NCBI RefSeq assembly: GCF_005502885.1 | Contig: NZ_SCMR01000028.1 | Location: forward strand, 1-51,006 | From: Microbacterium sp. 2FI | GTDB taxonomy: Bacteria; Actinomycetota; Actinomycetes; Actinomycetales; Microbacteriaceae | Direction of reading: 5' to 3' | Length of the DNA: 51,006 bases | Shown: positions 36,687 through 45,046 of the stretch, piece by piece | Layout of the letters: every line of letters starts with the position of its first letter | Position numbering within the stretch: the stretch's first letter is position 1 | Notes under the pieces: model-generated | The model's input: the letters and a program-made list of their open reading frames with translations, nothing else | Databases searched by the model: none | What the model was told of the DNA's origin: nothing | Program-made: the position numbers and the translations under genes

Positions 36687-38219
36687 ATGACTGATGTCAC
36701 TTTCAGCACGCTCGGCGTGCCCCAGCCCCTCGTCGCCGCCCTCGCTGCGGACGGCAAGACCACCGCGTTCCCGATCCAGGTCGACACGCTCCCCGACACG
36801 CTCGCAGGCCGCGATGTGCTCGGCCGCGGCAAGACCGGATCCGGCAAGACCCTCGCATTCTCGATCCCGATGGCAGCCCGCCTCGGCGGCGCCGGCCGCA
36901 CGTCGGCCCCGGCCGCGATGAGCCGCTCGAAGGGCCGCCCCCGCGGCCTCGTCCTCGCTCCGACGCGCGAGCTCGCCACCCAGATCAACGCGGTGCTCGA
37001 GCCGCTCGCCAAGGCCTACGGCCTTTCCACCACCACCATCTTCGGCGGGGTGAGCCAGAACCGTCAGGTGCAGGCCCTCAACGCCGGCGTCGACATCATC
37101 GTCGCCTGCCCCGGCCGCCTCGAAGACCTCATGAAGCAGGGCTTCGTGCGCCTCGACGCCGTCGAGGTCACCGTCATCGACGAGGCCGACCACATGGCCG
37201 ACCTCGGGTTCCTCCCCGGTGTCACGCGCATCCTCAGCGCCACCCCGGCCGGTGGCCAGCGACTGCTCTTCAGCGCGACCCTCGACAACGGGGTCGACAA
37301 GCTGGTCAAGCGGTTCCTGCGCAACGAGGTGCTGCACTCGGTCGACGAGGCGAACTCGCACGTCGCCGCGATGACCCACCACGTCTTCACGATGGCCGAC
37401 GCCGACGCCAAGAAGGACGTCGTCTCGGCGCTCGCCTCGGGCACCGGTCGCCGCATCCTCTTCATGCGCACGAAGCACCACGCCAAGCGCCTCGCCCAGC
37501 AGCTCACCGCTCAGGGCATCCCGGCGGTCGACCTCCACGGCAACCTGTCGCAGAACGCGCGTGACCGCAACCTCGCCGCATTCTCGTCGGGCGCCGCGAA
37601 GGTGCTCGTCGCGACCGACGTCGCCGCGCGCGGCGTGCACGTCGACGACGTCGAACTCGTCATCCACGTCGACCCGCCCACCGAGCACAAGGCGTACCTG
37701 CACCGCTCGGGCCGCACGGCTCGCGCCGGTGCCGAGGGCGCGGTCGTCACCCTCGTGCTGCCCGGTCAGGAGCGAGACGTCGCCCAGCTGCTGCGCGCAG
37801 CCTCGATCTCGGTGAAGCCGATCCTCGTGACGCCGACCTCGAGCGAGGTCACAGCTCTCGTCGGTGAGGTCGCGGCCTACGTCACGCCCGCGCCGAAGCA
37901 GCAGAACACGGGCGGCGGCGGCACCAGCCAGGGCGCGAACGCTCAGCGCAAGCGCGCGTCGCGCGAGGGCGGCCAGGGCGGCCAGAGCCGTCAGGGCGGC
38001 CAGGGCGGTCAGGGCGGTCGACGCCGTGGCGAGCAGGGCGCCGGCGCAGGCGCCGGCCAGCGCTCGGACCAGAGCGCCGGTCACACCCGCTCCGCTCAGC
38101 CCGCCGGAAACCCGCGCACCCCGGGCCGTCGCGCCTCGGGCGGCGGCAACGGCGGCGGCAAGCTCATGGTCGGCTCGGTCGTCCGTCAGAACGGCGCGAA
38201 CCGCCGCGGCGGTCGCTGA
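36687..38219 (+). CDS. DEAD/DEAH-box ATP-dependent RNA helicase
   Basis: 510-aa RNA helicase. Q motif with FPIQ, motif I GRGKTGSGKT, Ia PTRELA, motif II DEAD, III SAT, V TDVAARGVHVDD, VI HRSGRTARAG. The last 120 residues or so are low-complexity: GGQGGQ/RQGG repeats, Arg and Ala, ending NGANRRGGR, an RGG-like RNA-binding or condensate-forming tail. Likely role in RNA unfolding in ribosome assembly or decay, possibly at low temperature. The ATG at 36687 follows GGAGAAAA; upstream in-frame codons lie in the leader. Confidence 0.93.
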   Translation: MTDVTFSTLGVPQPLVAALAADGKTTAFPIQVDTLPDTLAGRDVLGRGKTGSGKTLAFSIPMAARLGGAGRTSAPAAMSRSKGRPRGLVLAPTRELATQINAVLEPLAKAYGLSTTTIFGGVSQNRQVQALNAGVDIIVACPGRLEDLMKQGFVRLDAVEVTVIDEADHMADLGFLPGVTRILSATPAGGQRLLFSATLDNGVDKLVKRFLRNEVLHSVDEANSHVAAMTHHVFTMADADAKKDVVSALASGTGRRILFMRTKHHAKRLAQQLTAQGIPAVDLHGNLSQNARDRNLAAFSSGAAKVLVATDVAARGVHVDDVELVIHVDPPTEHKAYLHRSGRTARAGAEGAVVTLVLPGQERDVAQLLRAASISVKPILVTPTSSEVTALVGEVAAYVTPAPKQQNTGGGGTSQGANAQRKRASREGGQGGQSRQGGQGGQGGRRRGEQGAGAGAGQRSDQSAGHTRSAQPAGNPRTPGRRASGGGNGGGKLMVGSVVRQNGANRRGGR

Positions 38220-38236
38220 CCCTTCAGCATCCCCTT

Positions 38237-38278
38237 CGCCGGCGTCCGGTCTTCTCAACAGGAGCCCGGACGCCGGCG
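38237..38278. terminator. terminator of the RNA helicase gene
   Basis: Perfect 13-bp arms (38237-38249, 38266-38278) around a 16-nt loop, followed by TCTTTCGTC, 17 bp after the stop codon. A partial copy of its right arm recurs near 38438-38460 (CAGGAGTCCGGACGCCGG). Confidence 0.7.
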
Positions 38279-38302
38279 TCTTTCGTCCCCATTCCCTCTT
38301 CT

Positions 38303-38389
38303 GTACCGAAAACCTGCTCCGTGACGGCGACACGCCGTTGACGGAGTCTCCGGCCCGGCGTGTCGGATGACCGGCCGGGTTTTCGGCAC
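38303..38389. repeat. 87-bp cruciform-like repeat, copy A
   Basis: First of two direct copies in the 582-bp gene-free stretch 38220-38801. Three nested stems: outer arms 38303-38314 with 38378-38389 (11 of 12 pairs), middle CGACACGCC with GGCGTGTCG (38328-38336, 38357-38365), and apical CGGAG-T-CTCCG (38342-38352). It differs from copy B at only 2 of 87 positions. Each copy is followed by the same 22-bp tail containing ACGGATGCCGAGG. No open frame with coding character crosses it. Confidence 0.85.
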
Positions 38390-38516
38390 ACGGTGGATGG
38401 ACGGAGGGGACGGATGCCGAGGCCCTCGGTCTCTGTCAGGAGTCCGGACGCCGGTGACCTTTGTCTCGGTGTCGGCGCCGAGACGACTCGGTTTGTCGCC
38501 TGGGGGCTCCGAGCCA

Positions 38517-38616
38517 GCACTCTGCGTCGTTTCGGCGCCGTTGTGGGCGGCATCCGTGGTCGAGATGACGCAGAGTGCACTCTGGGCGTCGTCACGCAGC
38601 ATCCTGCGTCATCTCG
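38517..38616. repeat. interleaved inverted repeats between the two 87-bp copies
   Basis: GCACTCTGCGTC (38517-38528) pairs perfectly with 38567-38578. CGAGATGACGCAG (38561-38573) pairs perfectly with 38604-38616. The two pairs share the central GACGCAG block, so they form mutually exclusive stems, an arrangement seen in RNA switches but also in decayed palindromic repeats. Confidence 0.7.
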
Positions 38617-38665
38617 CCGTCGGCAGACACCGGATGTGACGAGCGACACAGCACTCCCCTCATCG

Positions 38666-38752
38666 GTACCGAAAACCTGCTCGGTGACGGCGACACGCCG
38701 TTGACGGAGTCTCCGACCCGGCGTGTCGGATGACCGGCCGGGTTTTCGGCAC
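38666..38752. repeat. 87-bp cruciform-like repeat, copy B
   Basis: Second direct copy, starting 363 bp after copy A, with 85 of 87 identical bases and the same three nested stems. The two differences (C/G at repeat position 18; G/A in the apical region) lie outside the outer and middle arms. The shared tail continues at 38764-38785, close to the stop of the convergent GMC gene. Confidence 0.85.
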
Positions 38753-38801
38753 GGAGCGGAGAGGGAGGGGACGGATGCCGAGGCCTCAGCGCCCGCCCGC
38801 C

Positions 38802-40472
38802 TCAGCCGCGGCGGATCAGCTCCGCGGCGACCTCGCCGATCACGATCGCGGGCGCGTTCGTGTGGCCGCGGATCACCGTCGGCATGACGGACGCGTCGGC
38901 GACTCGGAGTCCGTCGACGCCGCGAACGCGCAGCTCGGGGTCGACGACCGAGGTGGCGTCCGTCCCCATGCGGGCCGTGCCCACCGGGTGGTAGAGCGTG
39001 TGCGAGTAGCGGCGCAACGACAGCTCGGCGCGTTCTGACGGGGTCAACGCGCCGCCGCCTTCCGGCTGGATCCACCCGCCGGTCGTCACGCCCCGAAGAG
39101 CGTCGGTGTCGATCAGGCGCTCGCACGCGGCGAGGCCGGCGAGGAGCGTCCTCTCGTCGATGCCGTCGGCGTCGGTGAGGTAGCCGGGGTCGATCACGGG
39201 CTTCGCCGTCGGGTCGGCCGAGGCCAGTCGGATCGTTCCGCGACTCCGCGGCCGCAGCAGGATCGCACCGACGGTGATCCCTTCGGCCGGAAGCGGCACG
39301 AGGCCCTCGCCGACGTACGGCGCGGCGGCGAAGATGATCTCGATGTCGGGGAGGCCGGCCGCCATGCCGGCGTCATCGGCCACGGGTGTCCGCACGAACC
39401 CGTACGCCTCGGCGACGTTCGAGGTGAGCATGCCGCGGCGCCGCGCGAGGTACTGTGCGAGCTGAGCCGGTCGCTCGGCGGTGTACAGCGTGCCGCCGCG
39501 CGCTTCGGGTGCGAGCCCCGCGACGAGGTGATCCTGCAGGTTCGAGCCGACGTCGGGAGCGTCGGCGACGAGCGGGATGCCGTGCTCGGCGAGGTGGCCT
39601 GCGGGGCCGATCCCGCTCAGCATCAGCAGCTGCGGTGTGTTGACCGCCCCGCCGCACAGCACCACCTCGCGCCGCGCGAGCGCGTGGCGCGTGACGCCGC
39701 CGATCTCGACGTAGACGCCGGTCGCGCGGGGTGTCGCGGGCGCGTCGGGCGAGGATCCGGAAGCCGCGGCGAACGTCACGCGTCGTGCGAGCGCGCCGGT
39801 GACCACGCGCAGGTTCGCGCGCCCGGCGGCCGGGCGGAGGTACGCGTCGGCCGTCGACGCCCGCGCACCGCGGTGCTGCGACACCATGGTCTGCGAGAAG
39901 CCCTGCCCCGACGGCAGGTTCGCGGGGGTGACGGCATAGCCCGCCTCGCGCGCGGCCTCGAGGAACGCCGCGGTGTGCGGGCGGGGGTCGCGCTGATGCT
40001 CGACGGCCTGAGCGCCGTCGGTGCCCTGCGTCTCATCGACCGGATCCTGCGTGCGTTCGACGCGGCGGAAGGCGGGGACGAGCGCATCCCACGACCACGC
40101 CGGGCCTGCGGCATCCGCCCACTCGTCGTAGTCCGCCGCGAAGCCGCGCACCCACATCATCGCGTTGAGCGACGACGAACCGCCGAGCGTCTTGCCCCGC
40201 GGCCAGAAGACGGTTCGCCCCTCGAGGTGCTCCTGCGGCACGGTGTCGTAGTTCCAGTCGTTCTCACCTCGGAAGAGCTTCGAGAACGCCGCCGGCACGT
40301 GCAGCTCGAGCGCCCTGTCGGGTCCGCCCGCCTCGAGCAGCAGCACCGTGACCGCGGGGTCTTCGCTCAACCGTGCGGCGACGGCCGCGCCGGCCGATCC
40401 CGCCCCGACCACGATGAAGTCGGCGGTGAGGCCGTCCGCGCCGAACCGCCTGCGCGTCCGCGCGCCCCTCAC
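38802..40472 (-). CDS. GMC family oxidoreductase (choline/alcohol dehydrogenase type)
   Basis: FAD-dependent oxidation of an alcohol to an aldehyde, 556 aa. N-terminal ADP-binding motif VVGAGSAGAAVAARLSED, GMC signature 1 region RGKTLGGSSSLNAMMWVRG, signature 2 region GAVNTPQLLMLSGIGP, and the C-terminal active-site segment YHPVGTARMG plus RGHTNAPAIVIGE. The GTG start at 40472 overlaps the aldehyde dehydrogenase stop by 4 bp (GTGA), making it the last gene of an uptake/oxidation operon. The actual alcohol is not readable. Confidence 0.92.
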   Translation of the reverse strand: MRGARTRRRFGADGLTADFIVVGAGSAGAAVAARLSEDPAVTVLLLEAGGPDRALELHVPAAFSKLFRGENDWNYDTVPQEHLEGRTVFWPRGKTLGGSSSLNAMMWVRGFAADYDEWADAAGPAWSWDALVPAFRRVERTQDPVDETQGTDGAQAVEHQRDPRPHTAAFLEAAREAGYAVTPANLPSGQGFSQTMVSQHRGARASTADAYLRPAAGRANLRVVTGALARRVTFAAASGSSPDAPATPRATGVYVEIGGVTRHALARREVVLCGGAVNTPQLLMLSGIGPAGHLAEHGIPLVADAPDVGSNLQDHLVAGLAPEARGGTLYTAERPAQLAQYLARRRGMLTSNVAEAYGFVRTPVADDAGMAAGLPDIEIIFAAAPYVGEGLVPLPAEGITVGAILLRPRSRGTIRLASADPTAKPVIDPGYLTDADGIDERTLLAGLAACERLIDTDALRGVTTGGWIQPEGGGALTPSERAELSLRRYSHTLYHPVGTARMGTDATSVVDPELRVRGVDGLRVADASVMPTVIRGHTNAPAIVIGEVAAELIRRG

Positions 40473-42271
40473 GCGCGGAACGCCTGCACGAGCGTGCCGA
40501 CGAGGCGACCGAGATGGCCGTCGATGCGGAAGCGCGTGAAGCCCTCGCTCACAGTGGCGCCCGTGCGCGACGACGTGAACCACGGGGGCTTGGGCAGCAC
40601 CGAGAGGCTCGCCCCGTTCGACGCGCCGAGCGCCTGCGGGTCGAGCGAGCGGGGGAAGGGCCGGAAGGGTCCGCGGCTGACGGAGCGTTCGACCCGGTCG
40701 AGCAGCAGGGCGTTGTGCACGATGCCGATGCCGCTCTCCACGTCCTGCAGGCTCGCTCCGGGGAACCCGCCCCATGTGAGGGTCGGGATGAGGAAGACGA
40801 AGCCGGTCCACGAGTTGATCGCGACAGACCCGTAGCGCAGCGCCGCGACGGCGCGCTCGAAGCCGTCGCCGAGCGCCGCCTGGGTCACCGGGTCGATGAG
40901 CAGATTCGCGCCCAGCGTGCCGGCGAGCTCGTCGTTCGCGTGGGCGACGGCCGCATCGAGGAACTCCTGTCCGTTGCCGGGGAGCGAGACGACCCCCAGC
41001 ACGGGCGCGAAGTACTCGGTGGACTGGAGGGCCGCGGCGTCGTCCCCCGGGCCGATCTCGACCAGCGCGCGCGTGCCCCCGGCGCACCATGCGGCGTCGG
41101 GATAGTCGGATGCCGCACCCGCGAGCCGCCCCTCGCTGTGCGGGTACCAGACCGGGCGCTGCGGTGCCGCGTCGTATGCATCGCGGAGCGCTGCGAGGAA
41201 GGCCTCGCGCTGTGGCCACTCCGAGCTCATGATGACGACCTGCCCGGCGATGCAGTTGTGCCCGGAGTTGTAGAGCCGCATCGTCGTGATGTGCTCGGCC
41301 TGGAACCGCAGGTCGGCATCGGACCAGCGGCCGGGCACGACGATGATGGGCGACACACCACCGAGTTCCGCGCTGATCGGCTTCTTGAGCTTCGGCCGGT
41401 CCTCGCGCCGCCGGCGGGCGGTCGCCGCGGCGCCGGGGCCTGATCCCGGCCCCCACACGATCGCGTCGAAGGTCGGGGCGGCGCCCGTGATGTGCACGTG
41501 GTCGATGCCGGCATGGGTCGTGAGATACGCCCCGACCTCGCCGCCGCCGCGCACGATGCGCACGAACCCGGGTTCGATGAGCGGGGCCAGTGCCCGTTCG
41601 AAGGCGGGGACGAGGGCGTCTTGCGTGGGGTTGACCTTGAGCAGCGCGACGCGGTTGTGGGCGAGGAGCTCGTACAGCACGTCGAGGATCGGGATCGAGG
41701 TGACGTTCCCGGCGCCGAGGACGAGGCCCACTCCACCGCCGTCGGTCGGGGTGAGCTGGCCGAGGCCTGCCGCCGCGACCGCCTCGTCGCGCGTGACGCC
41801 CGGCTCAAACCACACCTCGCCGGTGTAGCCCGACAGCAGCACGCCGTCCATCGCGCTCATCGGGAACACGTGGGCCTTGAGGCGGTCTCCGGGGGCTGGC
41901 TCCGTCTTCACTGCGTCCAGCGGCGACCCGCCTTTCGCGAGGGTCCGCAGCGTCGTGCGGTACGCGTCGATCGCGACGAGCGCCGCGTACGGACCCGAGA
42001 GCCACTCCTCACCGCGGAGCGGGTGGCCGGGCTCGAGGCCCTTCGAGGTCGCCGCGACGTCGGCCCATTCCTCGGCGACGGCCGAGACTGCGGCGTGGAG
42101 TCCGGAGAGCAGCTTCGCGCGCTGGGCGAGCGTGAGGTGCGGCCAGGTCGCGGCGCCCCGCCGCAGAAGCGCGATCTCGGCGTCGAGGTGCTCGCGCACG
42201 GCGTCTTCGAGCGCGGGCGCTGCGGCCTGGGCGCGCGGCGCCTTCGCGGGGGACGGGGCGGCGTTCGGCAC
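40469..42271 (-). CDS. aldehyde dehydrogenase family protein, divergent 600-aa type
   Basis: Predicted NAD(P)-dependent oxidation of an aldehyde, probably that made by the GMC enzyme. Catalytic pair: Glu302 in SAELGG and Cys340 in NSGHNCIAGQ. The length exceeds typical ALDHs (about 480-500) through an N-terminal helical extension (about 1-120) and C-terminal additions after residue 525. An Arg/Lys-rich stretch (RRRREDRPKLKK, about 286-297) precedes the Glu. The GTG start at 42271 has AAGGAGA upstream. Co-transcribed with the MFS gene 26 bp upstream and overlapping the GMC gene downstream. Confidence 0.85.
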   Translation of the reverse strand: MPNAAPSPAKAPRAQAAAPALEDAVREHLDAEIALLRRGAATWPHLTLAQRAKLLSGLHAAVSAVAEEWADVAATSKGLEPGHPLRGEEWLSGPYAALVAIDAYRTTLRTLAKGGSPLDAVKTEPAPGDRLKAHVFPMSAMDGVLLSGYTGEVWFEPGVTRDEAVAAAGLGQLTPTDGGGVGLVLGAGNVTSIPILDVLYELLAHNRVALLKVNPTQDALVPAFERALAPLIEPGFVRIVRGGGEVGAYLTTHAGIDHVHITGAAPTFDAIVWGPGSGPGAAATARRRREDRPKLKKPISAELGGVSPIIVVPGRWSDADLRFQAEHITTMRLYNSGHNCIAGQVVIMSSEWPQREAFLAALRDAYDAAPQRPVWYPHSEGRLAGAASDYPDAAWCAGGTRALVEIGPGDDAAALQSTEYFAPVLGVVSLPGNGQEFLDAAVAHANDELAGTLGANLLIDPVTQAALGDGFERAVAALRYGSVAINSWTGFVFLIPTLTWGGFPGASLQDVESGIGIVHNALLLDRVERSVSRGPFRPFPRSLDPQALGASNGASLSVLPKPPWFTSSRTGATVSEGFTRFRIDGHLGRLVGTLVQAFRA

Positions 42272-42297
42272 AGGCGCTCTCCTTCGGGCGGGGTGTC

Positions 42298-43737
42298 TCA
42301 GTCTATGTCGCCTGTTGACACGGAATCCGGGGAACCGTGCGACTCGATGTCGCCCCGACGCAGCGGGTAGCGCGCAAGGGCGATGAGGCTCAGTCCGATG
42401 AGCACCGCGGGTGCGACGCTGAAGCTGATGACGATGCCGGTGATCGCGGCGTCGGGCTGCGTGACGACCTCGGATGCCGTTGAGGACACGTACCCGGTCA
42501 CCGCGAGGATGATCGACAGCGTCGTCGCGCCGAGGGCGAAGCCGACGGTCTCGCCCGCCGTCCACACCCCGCTGAACGCTCCGGCGCGCCCGGGGCCGTG
42601 GGTGCGCCCGTCGTGCGAGATCACATCGGGCAGCATCGCCATCGGCAGCGACTGCATGCCGGCGTACGCGATGCCCGCGATCCCGACCGGCGCGTAGATC
42701 CAGGCGCCCGGCGCCCACAGCACCCCGACGATCGACAGGGCGGCGATCGCGAACACGACGCTCGCGATCGCGAAGGTGCGCTCCTTGCCGAGGCGCCGCG
42801 CGACGACCCCCCACGCCGGGGCCGCGAACAGGGCAGGCGCGATGAGGGCGACGAACAGCAGCGTGACGGCGTCTTCCGACTGCAGCACCCACGTCGCGAC
42901 ATACTGCGCGCCGGCGAGCATGAGCCCGGTCGCGAGGGCCTGCAGCACGAACGTCGACAGCAGCAGCCGGAACGGCCGGCTGCGCCGGAGGGAGCGGATG
43001 CCGGCGGCATAGTGCTCGCGGATGCCCGTGCGGTCGACGACCGGCGCGACCGGTGCGACCCCGGGGGTGTTGACGGGGCGCCGCGCGACGGTGACCGCGA
43101 TCAGCATCCCGGCCCCGATCACGAGGCCGGCGACGATCCCCATGACGAGATAGCCGATGACCGGGTCGTCGGCCGCGCCGCGGAGCGCGGGGCCGCCCGC
43201 GCCGAACACGAGGATCGCGAGCGTGAGCATCACGACGCGCCACGTGAGCAGGCGCGTGCGCTCGTCGTAGCTGGGGGTGAGTTCGGCCGGCAGCGCGATA
43301 TAGGGAACCTGGAACAGGCTGAACGCGGTCGCGGTGAGGGTGAAGGCGATGAGCACCCAGATCGCGCCTACCGCGGGTCCGAGTGCCGGCGGCACGGCGA
43401 AGGTGAGGGCGAAGAGCACCGGAAGCGTGATCGCGCCGATCAGCATCAGCCGGCGGCGCGTGCCGTGGCGGGCGAGGTCGCGATCGGTGAGGGCACCGAT
43501 GATCGGGTCGATGATGACGTCCCACACCTTCGACACGGCGATCACGAGCCCGGCGACGAGGGCGGCGACCCCGAGCGAGTCGGTGAGGTAGTAGGTGAGC
43601 ACGAGCCCCGGCAGCGTCGCGAAGCCGCCGGTGCCGAGGGAGCCCACTGCGTAACGCGCGATCGTGCCTCGCGTGAGGCGAGGCGGGGCGGGGACGGATG
43701 CCGCGGCCCCGACCGCGTCGGGAGAGCCGGTGGTCAT
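42298..43737 (-). CDS. MFS transporter of the GPH (MelB-like) cation symporter type
   Basis: 479-aa membrane transporter with 12 predicted helices. The loop after helix 2 reads SKVWDVIIDPIIGALTDR, the hallmark of glycoside-pentoside-hexuronide symporters, and the C-terminal half has LPDVISHDGRTHGPGRAG. First gene of an operon followed by aldehyde dehydrogenase and GMC oxidoreductase, so it probably imports their substrate, perhaps a sugar, polyol or ether alcohol (inference). ATG at 43737. Confidence 0.88.
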   Translation of the reverse strand: MTTGSPDAVGAAASVPAPPRLTRGTIARYAVGSLGTGGFATLPGLVLTYYLTDSLGVAALVAGLVIAVSKVWDVIIDPIIGALTDRDLARHGTRRRLMLIGAITLPVLFALTFAVPPALGPAVGAIWVLIAFTLTATAFSLFQVPYIALPAELTPSYDERTRLLTWRVVMLTLAILVFGAGGPALRGAADDPVIGYLVMGIVAGLVIGAGMLIAVTVARRPVNTPGVAPVAPVVDRTGIREHYAAGIRSLRRSRPFRLLLSTFVLQALATGLMLAGAQYVATWVLQSEDAVTLLFVALIAPALFAAPAWGVVARRLGKERTFAIASVVFAIAALSIVGVLWAPGAWIYAPVGIAGIAYAGMQSLPMAMLPDVISHDGRTHGPGRAGAFSGVWTAGETVGFALGATTLSIILAVTGYVSSTASEVVTQPDAAITGIVISFSVAPAVLIGLSLIALARYPLRRGDIESHGSPDSVSTGDID

Positions 43738-43804
43738 CGCGCCAGTGTAGGTCAGTGCCCTCGCGTGCCCGTACCCCTGTGGACAGTCGCCGGGCGACGG
43801 CCTC

Positions 43805-45046
43805 TCAGCGCGCGAGAGCCGCGACGGCGTCGCGCACCGAGCGGAGCCCCGCGAGCGTCTCGCCGAAGCTCGTCGACAGCGGTGACAGGCCGATCCGGAG
43901 GCCCCCCGGGTCGCGGTAGTCGGGGATGACGTCGCCCGACCACAGCCGCGCGGTCACCTCGCGCATGGCGGGGTGCGACAGCGTCACATGACCGCCCCGC
44001 CACGCCGAGTCGCGCGGCGACGCGACACTGACCCCGAGCGGGGTCAGTTCGGCATCGGCGACGCGCACGGCGAACTCCGTCAGCGCGATCGACTTGACGC
44101 GGATGGCGTCGATGCCGGCATCCGCGATCATCGCGAGCGTGTCCTGCATCGCGAGCATGCCGACGATCGGCGGCGTGCCCGAGAGGAACCGGCGCATGCC
44201 GTCGGCGGGTCGGTAGTCGGGGCCCATCGCGAAGACGTCGGCCGAGCCCATCCAGCCCTGGATCGGCTGGGCGAGGGCCCGCTGGTGACGCGTTGCGACG
44301 TAGGCGAACGCGGGCGAGCCCGGGCCGCCGTTGAGGTACTTGTACGTGCAGCCCACCGCGAGGTCGAACTCCCACGCATCGGCCTCGACGGGCACCGAGC
44401 CCGCGGAGTGACAGAGGTCCCAGAGGATCAGCGCGCCGGCGTCGTGGGCGATCCGGGTGAGCGCCGGGGCATCGGCGAGGAACCCCGACCGGTAGGCGAC
44501 GTGCGAGAGGACCACCACAGCGGTCCGCGGGCCGACCGCAGCCTCGAGCGCCTCGGCGGTGACGCCGGCCGTGAGGTCGACGTCGATCCAGCGCACCGAG
44601 CCGCCGCGCTCGCGCGCGATGCCGTCGACCAGATAGCGGTCGGTGGGGAAGTTGTCGCGGTCGACGACGATCTCGACGCGCTCGGGGTCGGCGGCGTGCT
44701 GCGCGTCGAACGCCGCGCGGATCAGCTTGTACAGCAGCACGGTGGTCGAGTCGCCGATCACGGTCTGCCCCGATGCCGCGCCGATCGCCGTGCGGCCGAT
44801 CTCGTCGCCGATCGCGAAGGGCAGGTCCATCCACGATTCGTCCCAGCCGCGGATGAGGCGCCCGCCCCACGCGTCGGTCACGAACGCGGCGAGCCGGTCG
44901 ACGCTCGCGCGCGGCGGGCGCCCGAGCGAATTGCCGTCGAAGTACACGAGCGATGACTCGGCGCCGACGAAGCGGTCGCGGAAGCCGCGCAGGGGATCGG
45001 CGGCGTCGAGGGCTTTCGCCTCGGCATCCGTGTCAGTGGTCGTCAT
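43805..45046 (-). CDS. kynU: kynureninase
   Basis: PLP enzyme cleaving kynurenine to anthranilate and alanine, 413 aa. FDGNSLGRPP near the N-terminus, the cofactor region with WDLCHSAGSVP, and the PLP lysine in GCTYKYLNGGPGSPAF. The ATG at 45046 lies 14 bp inside the upstream amidohydrolase gene and has GAGGAG before it. Last gene of the kynA - amidohydrolase - kynU operon, so its kynurenine comes from the two upstream products. Confidence 0.94.
   Translation of the reverse strand: MTTTDTDAEAKALDAADPLRGFRDRFVGAESSLVYFDGNSLGRPPRASVDRLAAFVTDAWGGRLIRGWDESWMDLPFAIGDEIGRTAIGAASGQTVIGDSTTVLLYKLIRAAFDAQHAADPERVEIVVDRDNFPTDRYLVDGIARERGGSVRWIDVDLTAGVTAEALEAAVGPRTAVVVLSHVAYRSGFLADAPALTRIAHDAGALILWDLCHSAGSVPVEADAWEFDLAVGCTYKYLNGGPGSPAFAYVATRHQRALAQPIQGWMGSADVFAMGPDYRPADGMRRFLSGTPPIVGMLAMQDTLAMIADAGIDAIRVKSIALTEFAVRVADAELTPLGVSVASPRDSAWRGGHVTLSHPAMREVTARLWSGDVIPDYRDPGGLRIGLSPLSTSFGETLAGLRSVRDAVAALAR

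Noticed and set aside
38224..39126. Open frame across the repeat region at 38.2-38.8 kb
   Set aside because: It has no recognisable domain, includes both repeat copies, and continues as a shadow of the GMC gene.
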